Assembly: GCF_030296755.1 (NCBI RefSeq)
Contig: NZ_AP027741.1
Location: 1,054,001-1,118,000, forward strand
Direction of reading: 5' to 3'
DNA: 64,000 nucleotides
Origin: Methylophaga marina
GTDB taxonomy: Bacteria; Pseudomonadota; Gammaproteobacteria; Nitrosococcales; Methylophagaceae
Both the position numbers and the translations under genes were made by a program. Positions 28,991-39,100 of the stretch are shown one piece after another. The notes below the pieces were generated by a model. The model was not told the DNA's origin. It saw only the letters and a program-made list of their open reading frames with translations, and ran no database searches. The stretch's first letter is position 1, and each line of letters starts with the position of its first letter.

Positions 28991-29081
28991 GCTACACTTT
29001 AAAATGACGATATGGCTGATATTCACCGTTATTTTTCAAAATATGAGACAAGCCCCACAAAGTCTATTGATTGAAGCTTGA
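28956..29081 (+). CDS. Possible 41-residue small protein
   Basis: An ATG inside the left arm of the inverted repeat opens 41 codons ending TGA, with a hydrophobic stretch (MTIWLIFTVIF, residues 17-27). It would be the first reading frame behind the sigma-28 promoter. There is no clear ribosome site, the start would be hidden in the hairpin, and a frame of this length can occur by chance. I recognise no family. Confidence 0.2.
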   Translation: MAAKISPIAAMLLHFKMTIWLIFTVIFQNMRQAPQSLLIEA

Positions 29082-29106
29082 CTGAGAAAATAAATAAGAC
29101 TAAAAC
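29078..29106 (+). promoter_or_regulatory. Probable sigma-70 promoter of the minor pilin operon
   Basis: TTGACT (29078-29083), a 17-base spacer and TAAAAC (29101-29106) form a fair sigma-70 promoter with a leader of about 20 bases to the fimT start. GGAGAGGA follows as the ribosome site. Confidence 0.5.
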
Positions 29107-29132
29107 CGACCACATGGAGAGGACGATACGAC

Positions 29133-29666
29133 GTGGTAAAAGACAAAATTAATCAAGGATTTACTTTAGTTGAATTGATGGTAACACTCGCTGTTGCAGC
29201 CATCATATTAGCTATTGCTGCCCCTAGTTTTTCTCAAATGATTCGAGACCACCGCCTTATCACGACAGCAAATGATTTTATGGGCACCATGCAACTGGCA
29301 CGCAGCGAAGCTATCAGAAGAGGCATTCAAGTCACCATGCTACCGATTACCAATGGTGACTGGAGTAGTGGTTGGAATGTATTTACTGACTGGGATGCTG
29401 ATGAATCGCTTGGAGATGTAGGGGCAGCTTGTGCAGAGAATCAGGATTGCTTTCTATCTCAACAAAATGCATTGGACAGCGTTACGTCAGTCGCTGCCGG
29501 AAATACAGGCAGTGGATTTCGGTTTATGCCGACAGGTGAAATTCTATCCACACTAGGTTTCCCAAATGGCAATATCACTTTTTGCTCGACAGGCAGCAAT
29601 GAAAGAATTATTACCGTGAACCAGTCAGGTAGTAGCAGAATTTCTATCGGGAATGTTTGCCCATGA
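29133..29666 (+). CDS. fimT: Type IV pilus minor pseudopilin (FimT/GspH family)
   Basis: A 177-residue prepilin. The short leader ends at the PilD cleavage site in NQG|FTLVELMVTLAVAAIILAIAAP; Glu at +5 is present. The region TANDFMGTMQLARSEAIRRG is the GspH/FimT signature. It starts with GTG. Minor pilins prime pilus assembly. It is the first gene of a seven-gene operon, and its stop overlaps pilV by an ATGA. Confidence 0.9.
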   Translation: MVKDKINQGFTLVELMVTLAVAAIILAIAAPSFSQMIRDHRLITTANDFMGTMQLARSEAIRRGIQVTMLPITNGDWSSGWNVFTDWDADESLGDVGAACAENQDCFLSQQNALDSVTSVAAGNTGSGFRFMPTGEILSTLGFPNGNITFCSTGSNERIITVNQSGSSRISIGNVCP

Positions 29667-30124
29667 TGAGACGTCAACAAACCGGCTTTACCTTACTGGA
29701 AGTTATGGTGGCAGTATTTGTCTTAGCTATAGGTTTACTTGGTATGGCACATTTACAAGTCACCACCCTCAAGGCCAACTCAACCGCAGGCCTCAAAACC
29801 CAAGCTAATATTCTTGCTGGCAGCATACTAGAGCGCATGAAAGCCAATACCACGGCAGCCTATGCAAAAAACTATGACATTCTTTTTAATCAAGGTACGC
29901 CAGCTGGCAATAGTGTTTCTGATACGGATGTTCGAGAATGGCGAGCGGCTTTAGCAGCCTATCTTCCTGCAGGTGAAGGACAAATTGTGTGTGGCAACTT
30001 TCTTGTGAACCAGCCCTTCATTTGTACGATCACGGTGAGATGGTCAGATATTCAAATTGGTGATGAGAATACTAATTATGGTGACTATGCGACCTCGACA
30101 ATGGTTCTGGAAAGTGCAATATGA
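29663..30124 (+). CDS. pilV: Type IV pilus minor pilin PilV
   Basis: A 153-residue prepilin starting at the ATG that overlaps the fimT stop (ATGA). Leader MMRRQQTG|FTLLEVMVAVFVLAIGLLGMAHLQ, then TQANILAGSILERMKAN, typical of PilV. It is part of the minor pilin tip complex with FimT, PilW and PilX. An upstream in-frame TTG is a less likely start. Confidence 0.92.
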   Translation: MMRRQQTGFTLLEVMVAVFVLAIGLLGMAHLQVTTLKANSTAGLKTQANILAGSILERMKANTTAAYAKNYDILFNQGTPAGNSVSDTDVREWRAALAAYLPAGEGQIVCGNFLVNQPFICTITVRWSDIQIGDENTNYGDYATSTMVLESAI

Positions 30125-31212
30125 ATAAAGAAAAAGGGTTTTCTCTAGTCGAATTGATGGTGGCACTTGTCATAGGCCTTTTACTGATTGCTGGGGTAAT
30201 AGAGTTATTCGTTAGTACGCGTCAAACCTATCGTGTACAAGATATGAAAGCGCGCATGCAAGAAGATGGACGCTATGCAATTCATCACATTTCATCGCTT
30301 TTAGACCGCGCCGGTTACATCGGTTGTAACTCTATCCCTACAGGGAATAGAGGGGCTGCAGGAAGAAATTCAGGGGGTACAGGTAGAAGCCTAGTCAATA
30401 ATCTGAACACGGCAAATAATTATTTCTGGGACATAGGTGGTGCCCCAGTCTTAGGCCACGAAGCAGATAACAACGGTGGCTGGTCTCCCGCATTACCTGC
30501 TGGAATCAATCAAGCGATAGCAGGTAGTGATGTATTTACCTTACGTACAGTGAGCAATGTCTTTATTGAAGTGAGTCATTTCGATAGCAGTTTAGGCCCC
30601 TCTGCTCCGGTTAAAATTCCACAGGATAATCCTCTGGATGACTGCGATCCGGCGACAGAAGCAAAGCCTGGTGAGTGTGCTAACATCGTGATTGCTTCTG
30701 ACTGCAATAATAGCGTGATTTTTCAGGTGACCAATGATCCCTCAGTAGACGGCAATCTTGAACATGAAACAGGTATCGGTACACCTGGAAATAGTAGAGT
30801 TGACTTGGGACTATCTGGCCTAAGTCAGGGCTGGTTAAATACCATCACTACACATACTTTTTTTATTCGAAATGGCCCCAGTAATTACCCTTCTCTTTAT
30901 CAGATGGTGCTAGGAAAAAATCCAGATGTACTTATCGAAGGTGTCGAACAGATGCAGGTGGAGTATGGTGTCGATACCAGCAATAACGGTAGTGTAGACC
31001 AATATGTCAAAGCAAATGCAGTGGCTGACTGGGAGCAGGTTATCAGTGTTCGCATCTCCTTAGTCATGATCAATATTGACCCTCAACAAAATGATAATGT
31101 GGCATTAGGGGATGGCACCTATACCCTCGAGGGCAATGTCATCACCCCAGATGACGGCAGGTTGAGGCAAGTCTTTACCAAAACAATAACGCTCAGGAAC
31201 CGTATATTATGA
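30121..31212 (+). CDS. pilW: Type IV pilus minor pilin PilW
   Basis: A 363-residue prepilin, leader MNKEKG|FSLVELMVALVIGLLLIAGVIELF, followed by RMQEDGRYAIHHISSLLDRAGYIGC, the PilW signature. The large globular domain contains several cysteines (for example DDCDP, GECANI, SDCNN). It overlaps pilV by ATGA and pilX by ATGA, so translation is coupled. Confidence 0.93.
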   Translation: MNKEKGFSLVELMVALVIGLLLIAGVIELFVSTRQTYRVQDMKARMQEDGRYAIHHISSLLDRAGYIGCNSIPTGNRGAAGRNSGGTGRSLVNNLNTANNYFWDIGGAPVLGHEADNNGGWSPALPAGINQAIAGSDVFTLRTVSNVFIEVSHFDSSLGPSAPVKIPQDNPLDDCDPATEAKPGECANIVIASDCNNSVIFQVTNDPSVDGNLEHETGIGTPGNSRVDLGLSGLSQGWLNTITTHTFFIRNGPSNYPSLYQMVLGKNPDVLIEGVEQMQVEYGVDTSNNGSVDQYVKANAVADWEQVISVRISLVMINIDPQQNDNVALGDGTYTLEGNVITPDDGRLRQVFTKTITLRNRIL

Positions 31213-31733
31213 AAATTCAACAATCAGGTGCGGCCTTGATTGTCAGTCTCATTATGCTGTTATTGCTGACCATGATAGGAATCTTTGCCATGCGTACAGG
31301 TGTCATGGAAGAAAAAATGGCAGCTAATCAAATTGACAGAGATATAGCGTTTAAAGCAGCTGAAGTGGCGTTACGAGCTGGTGAAGGTACCGTCTTAAAC
31401 TGGGTTAATCTGCCAATTTGTTCCGATACTGGTGCCCCCGGGTGTTGGACCAAACAATCTATGGATCCTGTCGGCACAGATGCGACCCCTTGGTGGCTTC
31501 AACGTAACGCCGCCTGGTGGACTGCAAATGGCACAGCCGCCACCCAACCACAAGGTGCTGTCAGCCCACCACGTTATGTCATTGAAGAAATTATAAAACC
31601 CGGAAATAGTAACGGTAATAAGCCTCGAGACCAGCAACAAGGTGGTGCTAAGTTCTACCGCGTTACTGCCCGCGGTGTGGGTGGCTCAGTGCAATCCGTG
31701 GTCCTTTTACAGTCTGTCGTTCGTATGAGGTAA
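31209..31733 (+). CDS. pilX: Type IV pilus minor pilin PilX
   Basis: A 174-residue PilX-type protein: MKIQQSGAALIVSLIMLLLLTMIGIFAMRTGVMEEKMAANQIDRDIAFKAAEVALRAGE. Like other PilX proteins, it lacks Glu at +5. It ends five bases before pilY1. Confidence 0.92.
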   Translation: MKIQQSGAALIVSLIMLLLLTMIGIFAMRTGVMEEKMAANQIDRDIAFKAAEVALRAGEGTVLNWVNLPICSDTGAPGCWTKQSMDPVGTDATPWWLQRNAAWWTANGTAATQPQGAVSPPRYVIEEIIKPGNSNGNKPRDQQQGGAKFYRVTARGVGGSVQSVVLLQSVVRMR

Positions 31734-31737
31734 AAAT

Positions 31738-34700
31738 ATGAATAAATTATCCTCTTTCACAGCGCTCGTATTATTGGGTATTTACTCGCTGACATCTTCA
31801 GCAGCTAATCTCAACATCAGTAATGTGCCACTCTATCTCGGTGGTGTGGTTGCACCGAATATCATGTTTACACTTGATGATTCAGGTTCAATGCAATGGG
31901 AGGTCATGCCTGATGAGAATTTACATTATGCGAATTACCTGTTCCCTAGACCGTCCAGTCTTTATGGTGGTGTTACCTACAGTAACCAGGTACCAAACTT
32001 TGATGACGATAACGTCCATAACTTCTTTTCACGCTCATCTGTCAACAACGCAGTGTTCTACAACCCAGATGTGACTTATGTGCCTTGGAGTAAGGCTGAT
32101 GGCACGAGTATGGGGAATGCGAATCCATCAGCTGCGCTATATAACCCGGCCGATCCTTCACGTGGAAGTATCAACTTAAAAACTCAACAAACACAATATT
32201 CATGCTGGTTCAAACATGGCAGTAGCCTCAGTAGTGCTTATGGAGACCCATGCAATGGTAACCATAGTTTTTGGCCCATCACATACTACAAATACAATGG
32301 CAGCGCTTCTGACTCAGAGGCATTGCGATTAGATCGCTCTCGCTATACACGGGTAAGAATTACCGACTCCACTTCAGCTAGTACAACATTCACCAGTCCA
32401 AACGGTACGACTCGAACTCGTGATGAAGAAATACAAAACTTTGCTAACTGGTTTCAATATTACCGCTCAAGAATTTTGACAGCTCGTGCTGGTGTAGGCC
32501 GCGCATTTGCCACCCAATCCGAAAATTCCCGTGTAGGTTTTGCTGCAATAAACGAGGGTAGCCGCACTATCGATGGTGTCAGCAGTAACAGAGCCCTCAT
32601 CAGAGGCGTCAGAAAATTTAGCGGTGCGAACAGGACCGCATTTTACGATAACCTCTACGATCATGTGATTAACAATTACGGTACGCCACTCAGGTCAGCT
32701 GCAGCCAGTGTAGGCCAATATTACGAAAGAACCGACAACAGAGGACCATGGGGAGCTAACCCAGGTACTGATGACTCCTCTGCTCACCTGACTTGTCGTC
32801 AGAGCTATCATATTCTTACTACAGATGGCTACTGGAATGGCGGCAGCCCTGGGCTTGGAAATGTCGATAATAACAACGGCACCACCATCAGTGGTCCCAA
32901 TGATGACGATTATACGTACATTGCATCTCCCCCTTTCTCTGACTCATGGTCAAATACACTGGCTGATACAGCCATGCACTACTGGAAACGGGATCTTCGG
33001 ACAGACTTAGAAAATGAAGTACCAACCAACACGGAAGATCCAGCATTTTGGCAACACATGGTCACATTCACTGTGGGGCTCGGGGTCAAAGGCTCACTCG
33101 ACCCAGAGAATGATTTAGACGCGCTTTCAGCCACACCTCCGACCAAATCATGGCCTGACCCGGGAAGTTCAAACCCAGCAAAAATAGATGACTTATGGCA
33201 TGCTGCAGTCAATAGTCATGGTAATTTTTTCAGTGCTGCTGATCCTGATGAGTTTGCCGAATCACTTGCTGGCATTTTACAAAATATCACATCGAGAACT
33301 TCGTCCTCCGCTGCTGTTGCCGTTAACTCGGGTGCCATAACTAGTGACAGTAAAGTCTATCAAGCCCGTTTTAACAGTGGCGACTGGACAGGACGACTAC
33401 TAGCGTTTGGCTTTGATGACGATGGACAATTATTACCTTCAGCATTGTGGGATGCTGCTAATAAAATTCCAAGCGCCGACCAACGAGTGATATTCACCTC
33501 TGATGGTAATAATGGTTATGCATTTGACTGGAACGCATTGAATTCTAGTCAAAAATTATTATTAGGCAGCGAAGATGTATTGAATTATCTGCGTGGTAAC
33601 CAATCGAAAGAGCAGAGTAAGTCCGAGGGTATCTATAGAACACGAACTAAATTACTTGGCGATATTATTAATTCCTCTCCAGTGTTACTTGGTCCTCCTA
33701 GATCAGATTATTACGATCAATGGGGCAATAGATCAGAAGATGATGAGCCAGAAGATTCTGTCCTATATTCTGAGTTTGTCAGCACCTATCTGAACCGAAC
33801 CGCTATGATTTATGTAGGGGCGAATGATGGTATGTTGCATGCGTTTGATGCTGATTCTGGAGTTGAAAAGTTTGCCTACGTCCCGAATAGTGTCTATGAC
33901 AACTTGAAAGAATTATCATCCCCCAGCTACTCACACAAATATTACGTTGATGCCAGTCCGACTGTTGTGGATGCCTTTTTTGATGGCAGCTGGCATACAG
34001 TACTTGTTTCAGGTCTTGGTGCGGGTGGTCAAGGTTACTTTGCCTTGGATATTACGGATCCTTCAGCATTTTCAAATGAAACAGAATCAGCTAAAAAAGT
34101 GTTGTGGGAATTTACCGATAAGAATGATCCCGATATGGGATACACAATGGGACAAGCAAATATTGTTCGTTTGAACAACGGTAAATGGGCAGCCTTATTT
34201 AGTGGCGGGTACAACAATACTTTTGATAATGACGCTGATGGCAGTGCAAATAATGCAAGTCATGACAGTGATGATGGCAATGGTTATATCTATATCGTAG
34301 ATTTAGAAACCGGTAGCCTGATTCGTAAGTTTGATACACAAACAGGCAAAAATGAGGATCCAACCGAACAGTTTAGACCAAATGGAATCGCCACGCCGAC
34401 AGCTATCGACACAAACCAGGATGGCACCACCGATCTAATATATGCCGGTGATATGTTTGGTAATGTTTGGAGCATTGAAATTGGTAGCAATAATAAGAAT
34501 GAATGGGACTTTACATACAGAGATGCGGATACCAATAAACCACTGCCCTTATACTCAGCGTGTTTCGGGACAAGCTGTAACAAAGACAACATTCAACCAA
34601 TTACAACACCAGTTAAAGTAGAGCTTCATAGCGAAAAAAATGGCTATTTACTTTTATTTGGTACCGGTAAATATTTTGAAGTTGGTGACAATACTCCAGT

Positions 34701-35379
34701 TGATCAAGTTACACAGAGTTTTTATGCTATTTGGGATCCGAGAGTATATGATGCTGATACATCCTCCTATACACGTTATGCATTTTCTCGGGCTCAACTT
34801 AATAAGAGAGCATTGGCTGAGTTCACGATTCTAGGCACAAACTATCGAACAATTTCGGCCTCAGAATCAGATAAAATCATTAACTGGGGTACAGCTAACA
34901 CTGATGACCGAGGCTGGTATGTTGACTTAGTCAGTGCATCATCAGGTGAAAATAGTGGTGAAAGACAAGTTTCTGAAGCCATTATCCGAGATGAAAAAGT
35001 GATCTTTACGTCACTTGTGCCATCAGAAGATGCATGTGATTTTGGTGGTAGTAGTTGGTTAATGGAATTAGACTATTACACGGGACTACCTCTGAACTAT
35101 CAGCCGCTGGATATCAATGGCGATGGTGTGATTGATGCAAATGATCTCTATGTAGATACTGATGGTGACGGTGAGCCAGATACCGAGGTGCCAGTTGTCG
35201 CAGGTAAAGGCTATGACAGTATCATTTCTCCACCTAAAATCAGCAGACGTGTTCCTGGTTCTGGCTCCACTGAAGTGAAATTTATGAGTGATGCCGAGAC
35301 AGGTGAGCTTATTTTAGAAGAAGAGTCTTCAAGTGAGGATGCGATAGGAAGACGATCTTGGATTCAACTGACTGATTAA
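31738..35379 (+). CDS. pilY1: Type IV pilus tip adhesin / biogenesis factor PilY1
   Basis: A 1213-residue protein with a signal peptide (about residues 1-23, ending SSAA). The N-terminal part has a VWA-like start with the metal-site motif DDSGS (residues 47-51). The C-terminal half is the PilY1 beta-propeller (MIYVGANDGMLHAFDADSG near 695). Calcium-binding-type loops are visible: DTNQDGTTD near 893 and DTDGDGEPD near 1140. PilY1 promotes pilus extension, adhesion and surface sensing and is carried to the tip by the minor pilins encoded before it. It is close to the size of the Pseudomonas protein. Confidence 0.94.
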   Translation: MNKLSSFTALVLLGIYSLTSSAANLNISNVPLYLGGVVAPNIMFTLDDSGSMQWEVMPDENLHYANYLFPRPSSLYGGVTYSNQVPNFDDDNVHNFFSRSSVNNAVFYNPDVTYVPWSKADGTSMGNANPSAALYNPADPSRGSINLKTQQTQYSCWFKHGSSLSSAYGDPCNGNHSFWPITYYKYNGSASDSEALRLDRSRYTRVRITDSTSASTTFTSPNGTTRTRDEEIQNFANWFQYYRSRILTARAGVGRAFATQSENSRVGFAAINEGSRTIDGVSSNRALIRGVRKFSGANRTAFYDNLYDHVINNYGTPLRSAAASVGQYYERTDNRGPWGANPGTDDSSAHLTCRQSYHILTTDGYWNGGSPGLGNVDNNNGTTISGPNDDDYTYIASPPFSDSWSNTLADTAMHYWKRDLRTDLENEVPTNTEDPAFWQHMVTFTVGLGVKGSLDPENDLDALSATPPTKSWPDPGSSNPAKIDDLWHAAVNSHGNFFSAADPDEFAESLAGILQNITSRTSSSAAVAVNSGAITSDSKVYQARFNSGDWTGRLLAFGFDDDGQLLPSALWDAANKIPSADQRVIFTSDGNNGYAFDWNALNSSQKLLLGSEDVLNYLRGNQSKEQSKSEGIYRTRTKLLGDIINSSPVLLGPPRSDYYDQWGNRSEDDEPEDSVLYSEFVSTYLNRTAMIYVGANDGMLHAFDADSGVEKFAYVPNSVYDNLKELSSPSYSHKYYVDASPTVVDAFFDGSWHTVLVSGLGAGGQGYFALDITDPSAFSNETESAKKVLWEFTDKNDPDMGYTMGQANIVRLNNGKWAALFSGGYNNTFDNDADGSANNASHDSDDGNGYIYIVDLETGSLIRKFDTQTGKNEDPTEQFRPNGIATPTAIDTNQDGTTDLIYAGDMFGNVWSIEIGSNNKNEWDFTYRDADTNKPLPLYSACFGTSCNKDNIQPITTPVKVELHSEKNGYLLLFGTGKYFEVGDNTPVDQVTQSFYAIWDPRVYDADTSSYTRYAFSRAQLNKRALAEFTILGTNYRTISASESDKIINWGTANTDDRGWYVDLVSASSGENSGERQVSEAIIRDEKVIFTSLVPSEDACDFGGSSWLMELDYYTGLPLNYQPLDINGDGVIDANDLYVDTDGDGEPDTEVPVVAGKGYDSIISPPKISRRVPGSGSTEVKFMSDAETGELILEEESSSEDAIGRRSWIQLTD

Positions 35380-35389
35380 GGACATATGT

Positions 35390-35682
35390 ATGTTTAAAAA
35401 AATTATTTAACCATCCTCTCTGTGTTATTAATACCAATGTCAGTATTTGCACAGACTTTTAGTCAGAGTGGAACAGTAACGGACTCATCGCTATCCTCAG
35501 ATAGATTAGTGATTTCTAATCAAGAGTATCTTATCGACCATAATACAGTCGTGCATGGTCTTGTACCACAAGGGGAAAAAGGTCCTATCGTGAATAAAGA
35601 CACAGCCATAGGCTTTAACACAAGTCGCTATACAGATGATGAGATCCCCTATATCACTGAAATATGGTTATTAAATGAATAA
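35390..35682 (+). CDS. PilY2-like small periplasmic protein, start region broken by a -1 frameshift
   Basis: As written, the ATG at 35390 (ribosome site AAGGA) reads only six codons before a stop. Adding one A to the seven-A run at 35396-35402 gives MFKKNYLTILSVLLIPMSVFAQTFSQSG, a good signal peptide, continuing in frame to 35682 (97 residues). The mature part (VISNQEYLIDHNTVVHGL, then ITEIWLLNE) resembles small proteins found between pilY1 and pilE and called PilY2 in Pseudomonas. It overlaps the pilE start by eight bases. Its function is poorly known. Confidence 0.65.
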
Positions 35683-36075
35683 CATAAAATATAGAGAAAA
35701 TGGTTTTACACTTATCGAATTGATGGTTGTGGTTGTCATTCTCGGTATTTTGGCTGCCATTGCTTATCCATCCTATCAAGAGCAAGTCAGGCAAACTCGA
35801 CGAGCTAATGCTCAGGCTGATTTAATGGAACTGGCAAGTTATATGGAGAGGTATTACACAGAAAACTTTACTTACGTAGGCACACGGGGTGCCTTACCTT
35901 TTGCTCAGTCACCTAAGACTGGAACAGCCTATTACACTATCGTTGTAGCAGCGAATCCTACGGCGACAAGTTATCAATTAGTGGCAACAGCCCAAGGGAG
36001 CCAAGCAAATGACGTCAACTGCACCCCCTGACAATAACTCAGACAGGTGCCACTGGTCCAGCTGGTTGCTGGTAG
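35675..36075 (+). CDS. pilE: Type IV pilin PilE family, C-terminus broken by a -1 frameshift
   Basis: Leader MNNIKYRENG|FTLIELMVVVVILGILAAIAYPSYQEQVRQTRRANAQADLMELA, then NFTYVG: a classic PilE minor pilin with Glu at +5. As written it stops at 36031 after DVNCTP. One more C in the five-C run (36024-36028) gives LTITQTGATGPAGCW and a stop at 36073-36075, which is the standard PilE end with the disulfide-forming second cysteine. The restored protein has about 133 residues. A strong terminator follows. The break is very likely an undercalled base. Confidence 0.88.
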
Positions 36076-36096
36076 AAACATATAAAATACCCTAAT

Positions 36097-36125
36097 AAAA
36101 AAGCCGACTAACGTCGGCTTTTTTA
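36097..36125. terminator. Bidirectional terminator between pilE and the RTX adhesin
   Basis: AAAAAAGCCGAC-TAAC-GTCGGCTTTTTT is a symmetric hairpin with A and T runs on both sides. It serves the pilin operon (plus) and the convergent adhesin gene (minus). Confidence 0.92.
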
Positions 36126-36143
36126 CTTTTCTCATATACTGAC

Positions 36144-39100
36144 TTAACTTTGATCTACTTGTATCTGACCACTAGTAATCAAAGAGTTGATAATATCTGC
36201 ATTTGACATACCAGATGCATCACTACCAACCAGTTGATCAATACTGGTATTTTGTAAGGTGATTGTTTGTGTCATATCACCACCATCGCCTTCTGGGGTT
36301 AGCGAAAGTACAACATCGCTACCTTGTTCAGCGACTGAGATATAATCGGTAATATCATTACTTTCTTCTCCCTGCAGAATATCAGAAAGATCCAATACAT
36401 CACCTTCACTGCCATTAAAATCAGTGACAATATCAGCAGCAGGGCTGGCAGCTGAGCCTTGATCACCTGAGTTCCAGATAAACAAGTCTGCGCCTTCACC
36501 ACCAGTAAGGATATCATTGCCGCCACCGCCGACAAGCGTATCATCCCCTTCACCACCAAGTAGAATATGCTCACCATCACCACCGACGAGAATATCGTCT
36601 CCTGAACCACCATCCAGGGTTTCCGTCACTATTGGTGAGTCATTGACTGTTGCTGTGCTTCCACCATTTACAGAGTCCGACTCATAAGACCCATCGAGAC
36701 TGGTTCCATCACTGAAAGAGACCTTAAAAGGCACTTCTCGTGATCCAAAATCTTCACCTCTCGTCATCCCCCGGCCATCAGTATCAATACCGAAGGTGAG
36801 AGTCTCTCCATTCGTGAAAGTACCAGGTTCAAACGTGATGACTAGCTCATCAGTATCGCCACCTGTAACCATCTGAATGTCATCACTTGATATAGTTGAA
36901 CCATCACCGAGGGTGAAGGTATAGCTATCGGTTCCTACCTGATCAAAAAAGGCATTATATTCGGCTAAGGAGATACGTACCTCCGTGACATATAATGCAG
37001 CAGCGGCTAATGCAGTCAAAGTGAAAGAAAACTGATTATCATTGCCCGTACCAGTTTGTCCTGGACTTACCCTGGCAATGACTTCTCTTTCACCTGAATT
37101 ATATGTACCGCCTGTACCGCCTATCAGAACATCATTACCAGCGCCGCCATAGATAAAATCAACGTCGTTGCTACCAATTAGAATTTCATCTCGGAATGTG
37201 CCTTCCAACAGACTTCCATTCACCTGTGTAACAGAGACATTGGCAGAATCTTGTTGACTGCCTGCCTGATTCTGATAGCTGAAACTGCCGCCATTACTAT
37301 TGGCATCATTGAAGGTCACACTATTACCATTGACTGAAGCACTATCGGAGTCCGATGGAGCACTAACTCCATTTAGGGAGTATGTTTCACCATCAGCACC
37401 ACTATCATTAGCAAATAAAGCCCAATCAGGTATATCAACGGAGCTTTGATTAGTAATAACGACGTCATCACTGACGACTAACGTAGATAAATCCACATCG
37501 ACATCGATAGTAAATGAGTTACTAGCACTATCACCATCGCCATCAGTGACCGCGTAGGTTATTTCTTCAGTGAAGGTACCACTTGCAGAATCCCCTACTG
37601 TATAGGTGTATTCACCATTATCCATATCAACCGTTAAAACACTTCCATTAGCGGTTGTAATCGTCCATACGTGTGTTGTCACATCAAAACTGGCGACAGC
37701 GCTACCGACAGAGGCTGTATTCGTGAATTGATTGTAAGTATAGTCAACACCATCGATCGTAATCTGACTAATCCAACCGCCATCGGCTCCTGCACTTGAT
37801 GGGAGTCCGCCGTCGAGTAGATCGCCAGAGACACTATTGCCTGTGACAGTACTTGTTAAAGTGTCACTAAGCTGAGAAAAATCCGTCACTGTAATGACCG
37901 GGATTTCTGAACTATTGACACCGTCATAAGCTATCGGCGCTAATTCCTCAGATACAGCATCTGCCCCCATACCTAGGGCGTATGAAGTGATGCCATTATC
38001 AATTAAAAACTGTTCCCAGGCCTGTTGCTCACTGCTATCAATGCCCACACCAATAAAATTGCCATCAGCATCGGTTTGATTACTTTCATTTGGTGCGCCA
38101 TCAGACATGAAGTAAGCAATATTCCGTGCACCGTCTAATTTGCCTGTATCATTAAAGGCATCTATCGCCTCTCGAATAGCATCATCATAATTTGTTTCAC
38201 CAGTTGCAGAAAGTGAGTTGATGATGTCTTTTGCTGTGGCAGTGTCAACCCAGAGGCTGGTTGGATTCTCAGCATTATTGTTAAATGTCACTAAGTTCAC
38301 CATGACATCACCAAGGGCTTCGTACTGCTCGATTAAGTTCAAGCTGGATTTAATCATTACTTCCAGTTTCGTCATGCCCTGAAACTCAGCAGATCCATTC
38401 ATGCTGTTAGACGTGTCAAGGATCAATAGTAGATTTGTATCAACTGATTGTCCTAGCGTTGTTGCACGTTGTTCCGGATTTGCGACAGGCGCATCATCTT
38501 GCACTGTAACGTTGAAACTAGCTGACGATGTGCCACCGAGGTCATCAGTTACGTTAACGTTTACATTTATGTTTTCAACAACACCATCGACATCACGTAA
38601 CGGTTGGAGAAGCTCAACGGTGTAGGATGCTTGCGAATTTGAAATATTACTGAGTGATACTGTAAAAACCTGGTTAGCTGAGTCACTAGAATCTGTTCCA
38701 CTGATGTAACCTATCAATGTCCCTGTAGAACTATCCCAAACGGTGTCTATCGCTGAACCATCAAGTGTTAATAAATCAGTGGTATCACCTGTGGTGGACA
38801 AGGAAATAGAGCTTAAATCATTTCCACCGAGTTCCAAGCTAATCGTTTGTGTCGATGTTGCCGAACCACCTGATATTCCGTTCACTAGTCCGCCTTCAGA
38901 AACCAAACTGGATGGCGCCTGGATAACAATATCACCTGGTGGCGGAGGAGGCGGTGGCGGCTCAATTGGCGGTACATCAGACTGTTCAGGATCATTATCA
39001 TCAATAAACAGCAGATCTGCCTCAGGAAAGTCATAAGTATTGCTGACGCCAACGGTATCAAATCCTGCCTCGGGTATTCTTTCCGGCTCTAAATAGTCGA

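Noticed and set aside
15229..36028. Phase variation by homopolymer slippage as the main explanation of broken genes
   Set aside because: Runs of five to seven bases are short for contingency loci, and all five differ from the intact form by one missing base, which is more simply explained as undercalling.
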